A stretch of 64,000 bases of DNA from Proteus vulgaris. Its GTDB lineage: Bacteria; Pseudomonadota; Gammaproteobacteria; Enterobacterales; Enterobacteriaceae. Below are positions 52,537 through 60,281 of this stretch, in pieces. The stretch is taken from contig NZ_CP090064.1 in the NCBI RefSeq assembly GCF_023100685.1, positions 3,100,001 through 3,164,000 of the forward strand, given 5' to 3'. Positions within the stretch are counted from its first letter, which is position 1. Every line of letters begins with the position of its first letter. Made by a program: the position numbers and the translations under genes. A model generated the notes under the pieces. That model searched no databases and was not told the origin of the DNA. It was given only the letters and a program-made list of their open reading frames with translations.

Positions 52537-52569
52537 ATAAAAAAACCGATACTCTAAGGTATCGGTTTA
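52537..52569 (-). terminator. Terminator of the cytochrome b561-yceI unit
   Basis: AAACCGATAC pairs with GTATCGGTTT around TCTAAG. On the minus strand it is followed by a run of T, about 50 bp after the yceI stop. Confidence 0.85.
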
Positions 52570-52619
52570 TAAATTATCTAGGTGATAAGAGGCTTTATTG
52601 CCCTACAGAAAGCATTTAA

Positions 52620-53198
52620 TTACGCTTTTTTTACACCTTCAACTGAGATAATTAGTTCAGCTTCTTGTGATTTTGGCCCTAAATCTGATTTAATATTAAA
52701 CTCTTTTAGGTTTACTTTACCTGTTGCTTCAAAACCAGCACGGTAACCTTTCCAAGGATCAGTCCCTTCGCCAATTAATTTTGCATTTAATGATACTGGC
52801 TTAGTCACACCATTTAATGTTAAATCACCAACCACTACATAGTTCTCACCTTCACGAGTAACGTTGGTTGATACAAATCGTGCTTCAGGATATTTGCTCA
52901 CATTAAAGAAATCAGCACTGCGTAAATGTTTATCACGTTCAGCATGATTTGTGTCTAAGCTTCCAGTTTTGATCACAACATCAACTTTATCTTTTGATGG
53001 ATCTTCTTTGTCATAACTAAAAGTACCATCAAAATCTTTAAATGTGCCATATAACCAGCTATAGCCTAAATGTTGGATACGAAACTGTACAAATGCGTGC
53101 TGACCTTGTTTATCAATAGCATAATCAGCTGCTAAAGCAGTGCTCGCATTAAATAACAACGCACCTGCGGTTAAACCCAATAAAGCTTTCTTAAACAT
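52620..53198 (-). CDS. yceI: YceI family periplasmic lipid-binding-like protein
   Basis: YceI proteins form a small beta-barrel that can bind polyisoprenoids; in E. coli YceI is induced by high pH and osmotic stress. The 192-aa product has a signal peptide ending LAA after about 24 residues ([22 protein letters not shown]) and the family segments [34 protein letters not shown] and [12 protein letters not shown], very like the E. coli protein. I start at ATG 53198, with GGAG seven bases upstream. It follows the cytochrome b561 gene by 33 bp, the same pairing as yceJ-yceI. Confidence 0.95.
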   Translation of the reverse strand: MFKKALLGLTAGALLFNASTALAADYAIDKQGQHAFVQFRIQHLGYSWLYGTFKDFDGTFSYDKEDPSKDKVDVVIKTGSLDTNHAERDKHLRSADFFNVSKYPEARFVSTNVTREGENYVVVGDLTLNGVTKPVSLNAKLIGEGTDPWKGYRAGFEATGKVNLKEFNIKSDLGPKSQEAELIISVEGVKKA

Positions 53199-53231
53199 GG
53201 CTATCTCCATAATTTTGTTTTATAAATTTAA

Positions 53232-53786
53232 TTATTTAGTTCGCATTCCTAGCATGCGTTTTAACGTTACATCTTTATCAATAAAATGATGCTTTAAGGC
53301 ACCAGCCATATGTAATAGTGATAACAAAACAACTGACCATGCTAAATAAAGATGAATATCACCTGCTAAATCTGCTTGTTCGGCTTCCCCTGTAAAAATA
53401 GCGGGCACAGAGAACCATTCAAATACAGATATCGCTTGACCATCAGCAGTGGAAATTAAATAACCGCTAATGAGAATGGAAAATAAAATTAAATATAAGA
53501 GCATGTGCGCGATATGGGCACTAATACGAGTAAATTTACTGTAGCTTGCTAATGCTTTAGGTGGTGGCGATATCCAACGCCATATCACACGTACTATCAG
53601 AATAATAAATAAAAGAATACCGATACTTTTATGTATTTCAGGTGCTGAATGATACCAACTATCATAATAACCTAGCGTCACCATCCATAATCCTAAAGCA
53701 AACATACCGTAAACAGTAAGTGCTGACCCCCAATGCAAAAGGAGTGACAAGTGCCCGTAGCGAGAAGTGTTATTTCGCCATTGCAT
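53232..53786 (-). CDS. yceJ: Cytochrome b561 family protein (YceJ/CybB type)
   Basis: A diheme b-type cytochrome of the inner membrane that probably exchanges electrons with quinones. The 184-aa protein has four helices with heme-ligand histidines in HLSLLLHWGSALTVYGMFALGLWM, HKSIGILLFIILIVRVIWR, HIAHMLLYLILFSILISGYLIS and HLYLAWSVVLLSLLHMAGALKHH. It lies upstream of yceI in the same orientation, as in E. coli. The electron donor and acceptor are not known. Confidence 0.9.
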   Translation of the reverse strand: MQWRNNTSRYGHLSLLLHWGSALTVYGMFALGLWMVTLGYYDSWYHSAPEIHKSIGILLFIILIVRVIWRWISPPPKALASYSKFTRISAHIAHMLLYLILFSILISGYLISTADGQAISVFEWFSVPAIFTGEAEQADLAGDIHLYLAWSVVLLSLLHMAGALKHHFIDKDVTLKRMLGMRTK

Positions 53787-54105
53787 AATAAAAACCCAAT
53801 AGTTTCTAATTCATTAAAATAATGTTATCTAGTTTAGTGTATTGGGAATAAAATGTTAGTCCATAATTCAACAAATAATTTGCTTATCTTTATCAATAAT
53901 AATCAATAAGTAATAAGCTCTTATTAGTCACTTAGTTGATTATCTAATCAATAGTATTGTTGAAATCATCGCTTATGGGCAAAATAGAATAAACACATTG
54001 CTGATTTATAACACTCAATAACAGAAGAAAATATAGAGAAAAACAATGCCTAAAAATAAGATTTATACAACTATTGTTCAACCTTCATAACAATTGTATA
54101 TTTAC
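53787..54105. other. Intergenic region upstream of cytochrome b561
   Basis: About 320 bp of AT-rich sequence with no credible gene and no recognised operator. It holds the promoter of the cytochrome b561-yceI unit by exclusion. Confidence 0.45.
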
Positions 54106-54306
54106 TTATCCTAAATTAGAACTAATTAAACAAAATACAATGATAATTAAAGGTACAGTAAAAAAAACAGATAACCAACGCATTTCACGTACAACACCAA
54201 AAATAATTCCCACAATACATACAAAAAAAATAACAGGCATCATTTCTGAGTAGTGATCATGAAAATAGTGCATTAATAAATTAATCCACGAATGATCGTT
54301 TTGCAT
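54106..54306 (-). CDS. Small two-helix membrane protein of unknown function
   Basis: A 66-aa frame (MQNDHSWINLLMHYFHDHYSEM...) with two strongly hydrophobic segments, about residues 22-38 (MMPVIFFVCIVGIIFGVV) and 44-62 (LSVFFTVPLIIIVFCLI), joined by a basic REMRW loop. No family is recognised. The ribosome binding site is weak. The clean helix-loop-helix pattern favours a real gene over chance, but I have no more support. Confidence 0.5.
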   Translation of the reverse strand: MQNDHSWINLLMHYFHDHYSEMMPVIFFVCIVGIIFGVVREMRWLSVFFTVPLIIIVFCLISSNLG

Positions 54307-54567
54307 ATAAAAATTTCAACCAATATAAGTATATTTAAATTAAGATAGTGATAAATTACTATCATTAACAAATAAAACAAGTGTTGTATTATGAATATCA
54401 ATCATTGCGCACAAAGATATTAAAACACTTCAATCTTCAATTTACAACAACATCAATAATAAAAAATATCATTCTAAGTTAAATTAACAACAATATGAAA
54501 TGAAATAGGTTAAATAAAACAAAATCGAATAAATAGAAACGATATTGTTATTACCCCAACCTTACCA

Positions 54568-54589
54568 AAATGAAATAATAATTTCATTT
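54568..54589. promoter_or_regulatory. Inverted repeat in the upstream region of the RpiR-type regulator
   Basis: AAATGAAAT (54568-54576) and ATTTCATTT (54581-54589) are perfect inverted arms around AATA. It lies 212 bp before the regulator start in an AT-rich 490-bp gap with no ORF. TGAAA/TTTCA palindromes are common for RpiR-family operators, so autoregulation is possible. Confidence 0.4.
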
Positions 54590-54800
54590 AATTTCAAATA
54601 AAGAAAATTAATTTCGATAAGTGATAATAAAACTAATAAAGAATAAATAAAATAGAGTTTTAAACATCAAATAATTACCTTTAGTTTATTCATTTACTTT
54701 GAATTAACTCTATATTTCATTTTAATTGCTATTAGCTAAAAACATTCAATTTCGACTCAAAAAACACTACAATTACAGCAGTATTTTTATTGAGGGCACT

Positions 54801-55628
54801 ATGTCTACTGCAACAAATCTGAATGAACTACAGGAACAAGTTCGCTCCCGCTATAATGGATTAAGTAAAAGGCTACAGCAGGTTGCACATTATCTACTTG
54901 ATAATAAAAACAGTGTGGCATTTGATACAATTGCAATCCTTGCAGATAAAGCAAATGTTCCTCCATCGACATTAATTCGTTTTGCCAATGCGTTTCATTT
55001 CAATGGTTTTAATGAAATGAAACAATTATTTCAACATCACTTGATGAATGAAATGGTAAATGAAAATGAAAATTTAACTTATAAACAGAAATATAAAGAG
55101 GAACCACCTAATCTGAATGAGCCTGCCTACATTTTGCAAGAATTTGCACAAGCAAATAGCCATTCATTGCAACAATTGGCAAATCAGACTCACAGAGAAA
55201 TGTTAAATAAAACATTACAATTACTCGAATATGCTGAAACAATTTATATTTGTGGATTTCATCACTCATTCAGTGCTGCGAGTTATTTTTTTCATGCGCT
55301 CTCGCACATTCCTTGTGAAACTGTCTTTGTAAACAGCTTAGGAGGAATGTACAAAGAGCAATTGAGAAATATTACGCATCGGGATGTGCTTTTTGGCATT
55401 CATTTCCATCCATACTCAGATGAAATGCAAAAAATGTGTGAGATGGCAACATATAAAGAAGCTAAACAAATTATTGTTACAGACAGTCCCATTAGCCCAT
55501 TGGCGAGTTTGAGTGACGTTTGTTTAACGGTAAAAGAAGCTCAAATAAAAACCTTTCGCTCTCAAACATCAACAATGTGTTTGCTACAAGCGATTTCTGT
55601 TGCTTTTGCCTTTAGGAAAAAACATTAG
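54801..55628 (+). CDS. MurR/RpiR family transcriptional regulator
   Basis: A 275-aa regulator with an N-terminal HTH_6 domain (residues 10-80, DTIAILADKANVPPSTLIRFANAFHFNGFNEMKQLF) and a C-terminal SIS sugar-phosphate-binding domain (about 125-265, YICGFHHSFSAASYFFHALSH, GIHFHPYSDEM). Such proteins control sugar and amino sugar catabolism. The open frame extends upstream, but ATG 54801 (MSTATN) has GAGGG eight bases before it. It lies a few kb from the chondroitin genes on the same strand, so it is a candidate regulator of amino sugar or uronate use, unproven. Confidence 0.87.
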   Translation: MSTATNLNELQEQVRSRYNGLSKRLQQVAHYLLDNKNSVAFDTIAILADKANVPPSTLIRFANAFHFNGFNEMKQLFQHHLMNEMVNENENLTYKQKYKEEPPNLNEPAYILQEFAQANSHSLQQLANQTHREMLNKTLQLLEYAETIYICGFHHSFSAASYFFHALSHIPCETVFVNSLGGMYKEQLRNITHRDVLFGIHFHPYSDEMQKMCEMATYKEAKQIIVTDSPISPLASLSDVCLTVKEAQIKTFRSQTSTMCLLQAISVAFAFRKKH

Positions 55629-55641
55629 TTAACATTTATCC

Positions 55642-55676
55642 AAAACTGCATTTTAATAAAAATGCAGTTTTTTATT
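55642..55676 (+). terminator. Terminator of the RpiR-type regulator gene
   Basis: AAAACTGCATTTT pairs with AAAATGCAGTTTT around AATAA or so, followed by T-rich sequence. It starts about 14 bp after the stop. Confidence 0.88.
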
Positions 55677-55850
55677 TAATAACTTATCAAATATAATTTT
55701 ATTTAAAAATAATTAATAATACATTAAAAAATATATAATTTTATTTAAAACTATTTTTAAGAGTAATTCCAGAATGTTTTATTTGTGATGAAAAAAACAA
55801 TCATTTAGCATTGATTTACGCCAAAAATTCCTTTCAAAGGGTTAAATTAA

Positions 55851-56600
55851 ATGTTATTTAAAAAGTTATTTTTATTCTTTATATTATTTCCTTCATTTTC
55901 TTATTCAAATGTAGACTCAACAAAAGGAAAAGAAGAAATACCTATTATCGTTAACATCCCTGGTGTTTCATTAGGTGATAATAGTAATGCTTCAGGTAAT
56001 GGTTCAATTGCCATAGGTGTCAATAGCCAAGCTAAAAATACACACTCTGTTGCTATTGGTCATAATGCATTAGCCACAGAAGAAAATACGGTTTCATTTG
56101 GTAACACTGAAAAGAACCATACATCTCGATTAGTTAATATTAGTGATGGTAAAAATAATACAGATGCCGTCAATCTTATCCAGACTAAAAAAATGGTAGA
56201 TAAAAACAGAATAACAACAAATAACGCCATCAATCAGCTAAAAAGAAGTATCAGTACAGATATTAATGATCTCAAAACTCATGTTAATACGTTTGATCAA
56301 TATTACAGGAAAAGACAAGCTGAAATCACAGACTCGGTTGCAAATTTAGATAAAAAAATCATCGCATTAGAAAAGAAAGTATTTGCAGGTATTGCCTCAT
56401 CTGTTGCAATGACGAATATTCCTTATCTTAGCCATCACACCTTAAGTGGGGGAATTGGTATTAGTAATTATCGAACTGGTACGGCTTTTGCCGGAGGCAT
56501 ACAATATAAACCTAATAACGACATTGCATTTAGATTAAATTCGTCAATAAACAGTGAACAAGAAATCATTATCGGGGGTGGTTTAGCCTATGGTTTCTAA
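55851..56600 (+). CDS. Small YadA-like trimeric autotransporter
   Basis: A 249-aa outer membrane adhesin-type protein. It has a signal peptide (about residues 1-19, MLFKKLFLFFILFPSFSYS), a short head with YadA-type repeats (NGSIAIGVNSQAKNTHSVAIGHNALATEENTVSFGN), a neck/stalk with coiled-coil spacing (LIQTKKMVDKNR... to VANLDKKIIALEKKV) and a C-terminal YadA anchor of about 75 residues ending GGGLAYGF. The trimeric fold is inferred from the family. It is very short for the class, with only a few head repeats. Its target is unknown. It is probably a single-gene unit. Confidence 0.88.
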   Translation: MLFKKLFLFFILFPSFSYSNVDSTKGKEEIPIIVNIPGVSLGDNSNASGNGSIAIGVNSQAKNTHSVAIGHNALATEENTVSFGNTEKNHTSRLVNISDGKNNTDAVNLIQTKKMVDKNRITTNNAINQLKRSISTDINDLKTHVNTFDQYYRKRQAEITDSVANLDKKIIALEKKVFAGIASSVAMTNIPYLSHHTLSGGIGISNYRTGTAFAGGIQYKPNNDIAFRLNSSINSEQEIIIGGGLAYGF

Positions 56601-56837
56601 TTACGTCTATTTTCTATAAATAAAGAATAAAAATCATGTTATTAATTAAGCAGTAATAAATATATTCTATTGCTGCTTTTATTACATTTCTTTCAAAAAG
56701 AGATTTTTTAGATAGTCAAAATTAAATAACCGCACTTAAATTAATAAATTTATCTTTAGCATTATTAATATGTTTTTGTATTATAAAATATTTTTTATAT
56801 ACTAAGATTATAATTTAGCATAAAAAGGAATAAGAAA

Positions 56838-57329
56838 ATGGATTATATATTTCGAAAAATGACATCTAAAGATATCAGTTCAGTGGCAACATTATTACAG
56901 TCAAATTCAGAATCTCAACAAGGCGGATTATATGGTGAATATCCCCAAAACAAAGTTGAGGCAATGTATCAAAGTAGTACAAATACTATTGTTGCACTTA
57001 ATCAAGAAAATATCGTTGCGGTTGTTTTCAGCTTCCCTGTCACATCATTCTCAATTCCGCCTATTGCTCAAGAAATTAATCGACGCTTTCCAGAGATAAC
57101 ACAAAATAATTGGTTTTATGGTCCAGTCTGTATTGATAAATCACATCGAGGAAAATCACTATTAAGCGATCTTTACCAACATATTTGCGCTTTATATGGT
57201 GGACATCCTATTGCATTTGTTAATGGTGATAATATTCGATCTCTAAAAGCTCACCAAAAGTTAGGCATGAAGATAGTTAAAAGCATTGAGTTTAAAGGAA
57301 CATCTTGGTGGGTCATAAAGGGACAATGA
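56838..57329 (+). CDS. GNAT family N-acetyltransferase
   Basis: A 163-aa GCN5-related acetyltransferase. The acetyl-CoA-binding loop is in VCIDKSHRGKSLLSDLYQHI (R/Q-x-x-G-x-S type), and the C-terminal part has FVNGDNIRSLKAHQKLGMKIV, a common GNAT ending. The substrate is not evident. AAAAGGA lies ten bases upstream of the ATG. It is between the adhesin and the sulfatase, without a tight link to either. Confidence 0.75.
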   Translation: MDYIFRKMTSKDISSVATLLQSNSESQQGGLYGEYPQNKVEAMYQSSTNTIVALNQENIVAVVFSFPVTSFSIPPIAQEINRRFPEITQNNWFYGPVCIDKSHRGKSLLSDLYQHICALYGGHPIAFVNGDNIRSLKAHQKLGMKIVKSIEFKGTSWWVIKGQ

Positions 57330-57655
57330 AAACAAACGAAAGAAAAAGACTTACACTTTCTGTTATCCAACTTTCTAGCTAAAAAATGAAACTTTAAGGT
57401 ATTTTTGCAACCATCATCACAAAACAACAGATATCATTTAAAATCAATTAATTATATTGTTTTGTAAAAAGTTAATCTATTCTTAACAATATTCCAACTC
57501 CTATTTTAGCTGTCAAATTGCTTACAATTTGACACCATTCTGTGATCTCCCTTTCAATTCTTGATCTTTCGTTAACTTACTTTTTGATCTTATGTAAAAG
57601 TATAAATAAGATAAAAGACACCAATTCGAAAGTAAACGTAAAATAGGAGGAAGCA
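57330..57655. other. Control region upstream of the chondroitin sulfatase
   Basis: About 330 bp with no ORF. It carries the perfect inverted repeat at 57511-57534. Half-matches to CRP sites are TGCAACCATCATCACA (about 57405-57420) and TGTGATCTCCC (57541 on), each with only one good arm. The ribosome site AGGAGG precedes the sulfatase. Confidence 0.5.
57511..57534. promoter_or_regulatory. Perfect 10-bp inverted repeat, putative operator of the chondroitin locus
   Basis: TGTCAAATTG (57511-57520) and CAATTTGACA (57525-57534) are perfect reverse complements around CTTA. It lies 122 bp upstream of the sulfatase ATG. There is no T run, so a terminator is unlikely. The protein that binds is unknown; the RpiR-type regulator at 54801 is a candidate. 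Confidence 0.55.
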
Positions 57656-59215
57656 ATGACTGTTTCCCGCAGAACTTTTATAAAAGGGCTTGCAGCCAGC
57701 GGAGCAGCAATGACTGTTTCTACCCCTGTTATTGCTAATTCAGGAAGCACTGCCTCTAACACGCGATCTCGTCCGGAAAACGCCCCTAATCTATTAATTG
57801 TTTTTCCTGATGAAATGCGGGCACACGCATTACAGTTTATGGGAGAAGATCCCTCAATTACACCAAATCTGAATAAATTTGCGAAGCAAGCCAAAGTAAT
57901 GACACAAATGGCTTCAAATTACCCTCTTTGCTCTCCTTTCCGCGGCATGTTTATGACTGGGCAATACCCTGTTCGCAATGGCATTACAGGAAATGCACAT
58001 GATTATGGTGGCAAAGTAGGTATTGATTTATCTCCTTATGCAAAATGCTGGTCTGATGTTTTAAAATCACTCGATTACAGCACTGGCTATATTGGAAAAT
58101 GGCATCTTGATGCACCTTACGAACCATTTATTGAAAGTTACAATAATCCAATGGAAGGTCGTTATTGGAATGAATGGGCAGCTCCTGATAGACGTCATGG
58201 TTTTGACTTTTGGTATTCTTATGGTACCTACGATTTACATTTAAAACCTATGTATTGGGCAAACGATACACCTCGTGATAAACCAATTTACATTGATCAA
58301 TGGGGGCCTGAACATGAAGCTGACATGGCAATCAAGTTCCTCAAAAATGAAAACAATCAATTTAGGGATAATTCAAAACCATTTGCATTAGTGGTTTCAA
58401 TGAATCCACCGCATTCGCCTTATGACCAAGTACCGAAGAAATATCTCGATGCTTATCAAGGTAAAACGTCTAAAGAGCTCAACACTCGCCCGAACGTACA
58501 ATGGGAAAGTGAATACCAAGAAGGCTATGGACCTCAATATTTCAAAGAATACATGGCAATGGTCAACGGTGTTGATGAGCAATTTGGTCGCATCGTCGAT
58601 GAATTAGAAAAACAAGGCCTTGCAGATAATACTCTCGTTGTTTTCTTCTCTGATCATGGTAGTTGCTTAGGGTCAAATGGGCAGGCAACAAAAAATAACC
58701 CTTATGAAGAATCCATGCGTGTTCCTATGATGTTTCGTTTACCGGGTAAAATCAAACCAGGATCTGATGACGCACTAATGTCAGCGCCTGATATTTACCC
58801 AACTATCTTAGGGCTACTTGGCTTATCCGAATGGATACCTGATTCTGTCGAAGGCAGTGATCTTTCAGACCGAGTGGTCACAGGCAAAGGCGACACAGCA
58901 AACTCGCAGCTTTATCTTTTTATTCCTTATGGAGAACCTTCATTTGGTAAACGAGGTGTCAGAACCAAAACTCATACACTGGTTATCGATAGACAAGATG
59001 GTCATCCATTGAAATATACCTTATATGACAATGTGAATGATCCCTATCAAATGAAAAATATTGCCAAAGACAATATGCCTTTAATTGAGAAATTAATTAA
59101 AGAAGAATTAACCCCTTGGTTGGAAAAAACAGGAGATTCTTGGCGCGCCTCTGAATTTATTACGGCAACAACCAATAAATTAAATAAAACAATATCGACA
59201 TGTAAAGAAAAATAA
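57656..59215 (+). CDS. Tat-exported sulfatase, probably acting on chondroitin sulfate
   Basis: A 519-aa type I sulfatase. The N-terminus has a twin-arginine signal SRRTFIKGLAASGAAMTV, so the folded enzyme would be exported to the periplasm. The active-site motif C-S-P-F-R (NYPLCSPFRGMF at about residues 94-105) has a Cys that must become formylglycine. Metal ligands are in LLIVFPDEMRA and VVFFSDHGSCLGSNG, and KWHLD follows the catalytic motif. Context beside a porin and chondroitinase ABC points to removal of sulfate from chondroitin oligosaccharides; whether it acts on 4-O or 6-O sulfate, or endo or exo, is not decided. No maturase gene is in the window. Confidence 0.88.
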   Translation: MTVSRRTFIKGLAASGAAMTVSTPVIANSGSTASNTRSRPENAPNLLIVFPDEMRAHALQFMGEDPSITPNLNKFAKQAKVMTQMASNYPLCSPFRGMFMTGQYPVRNGITGNAHDYGGKVGIDLSPYAKCWSDVLKSLDYSTGYIGKWHLDAPYEPFIESYNNPMEGRYWNEWAAPDRRHGFDFWYSYGTYDLHLKPMYWANDTPRDKPIYIDQWGPEHEADMAIKFLKNENNQFRDNSKPFALVVSMNPPHSPYDQVPKKYLDAYQGKTSKELNTRPNVQWESEYQEGYGPQYFKEYMAMVNGVDEQFGRIVDELEKQGLADNTLVVFFSDHGSCLGSNGQATKNNPYEESMRVPMMFRLPGKIKPGSDDALMSAPDIYPTILGLLGLSEWIPDSVEGSDLSDRVVTGKGDTANSQLYLFIPYGEPSFGKRGVRTKTHTLVIDRQDGHPLKYTLYDNVNDPYQMKNIAKDNMPLIEKLIKEELTPWLEKTGDSWRASEFITATTNKLNKTISTCKEK

Positions 59216-59226
59216 TAAAAATATCT

Positions 59227-59246
59227 GCGCCATTATTTTATGGCGC
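59227..59246 (+). other. Stem-loop after the sulfatase gene
   Basis: GCGCCAT pairs perfectly with ATGGCGC around TATTTT, 12 bp after the sulfatase stop. The tail is TATATATAA, not a T run, so it may be an attenuating or RNA-stabilising hairpin inside the locus rather than a full terminator. Confidence 0.5.
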
Positions 59247-59360
59247 TATATATAAACCCAATTCGCTTATATAAAAATCCTTTTAATAGAATAAAAGGAA
59301 AGACGTCCTACACCTAAAAATTGACATTAATAAAAGCGAATAAAGAATTGGATATATACC

Positions 59361-60245
59361 ATGAACAAACTTCGTATTGCTCTTTTCTTACCTCTTCTTG
59401 GCTTAGGTTTAACTTCTTTTCATTCTCAGGCAGCTAATGTCAACGCCATGTTTTCTTGGGAAACAGCAGATTACGACACACCCAATAACTATGCTGGTTA
59501 TCGTGTTGATTTTAATATTAATCCAGAAAAATCTAACTGGTATTTCGATGTTGGCTTTCGCCAACGTGAACATGATAATAAAAACCGCTACCAACGTTAT
59601 GATTTACAAGGTAGTTATCGTTTTAAATTAAACAATGGTTGGATCCAACCTGGTTTAAAAATCCGCCAAGATCTCACTAATTATGATAACGGCAGTCGTT
59701 TAACTATTGATTTTTATGAATCAAAAACCAATTACCAATTTCCAATTAATAAAGATTGGGTTTTAACAGGTAGTGTTTTATTTGGCTTACAAAAGAAAGA
59801 AGACAAACGTAGCAATGGTGTCACAAATACGGATTATTTAGGCTGGGAAATTGAACCTGGTCTACGTTATTTTGTTACCCCTAATATTAATACTACTGTT
59901 GCTTATTTTGATGGTGGTAAGCAAGCAATACGACATGAAGAATACGACACAAAAGAAACAAACCATAATCAACAATTACGTATGTATGTGAACTGGACAA
60001 CACCAATAGGATTAATAGTTTCTCCATCAATGCGTAAATCTATTTTTGGAAAAATAGAAGATAGAACAAATAAAGGCGTTTATATCGAAAAAGATATGAC
60101 ACGTTATACCCTACAAATGGCATATCAAATATCACCTCAATGGCGTGTCATGACGGAATATTATAATGAACGAGTTGAAAATAAAAATGATGGTAGTAAA
60201 TCGACTCAGGATTATTTCAAAGTTTCATTCCGAGCAACATTCTAA
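59361..60245 (+). CDS. KdgM-family oligosaccharide outer membrane porin
   Basis: A 294-aa outer membrane barrel of the oligogalacturonate porin (KdgM/NanC) family. The signal peptide ends SQAAN at about residue 25. The mature protein consists of alternating strands such as NWYFDVGFRQRE, RYDLQGSYRFKLNNGWIQPGLKIRQDL and WRVMTEYYNERVENKN, and ends in Phe (VSFRATF), the usual signal for outer membrane insertion. In this locus it would admit acidic unsaturated disaccharides or short chondroitin oligosaccharides. It lies 145 bp after the sulfatase and 36 bp before the autotransporter. Confidence 0.85.
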   Translation: MNKLRIALFLPLLGLGLTSFHSQAANVNAMFSWETADYDTPNNYAGYRVDFNINPEKSNWYFDVGFRQREHDNKNRYQRYDLQGSYRFKLNNGWIQPGLKIRQDLTNYDNGSRLTIDFYESKTNYQFPINKDWVLTGSVLFGLQKKEDKRSNGVTNTDYLGWEIEPGLRYFVTPNINTTVAYFDGGKQAIRHEEYDTKETNHNQQLRMYVNWTTPIGLIVSPSMRKSIFGKIEDRTNKGVYIEKDMTRYTLQMAYQISPQWRVMTEYYNERVENKNDGSKSTQDYFKVSFRATF

Positions 60246-60281
60246 TAATTAAAATCATATAATTGTTCATGGAGTTATATT

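Noticed and set aside
57577..57894. 105-codon ORF antisense to the sulfatase start
   Set aside because: Overlaps the Tat signal and active-site region of the sulfatase on the other strand.
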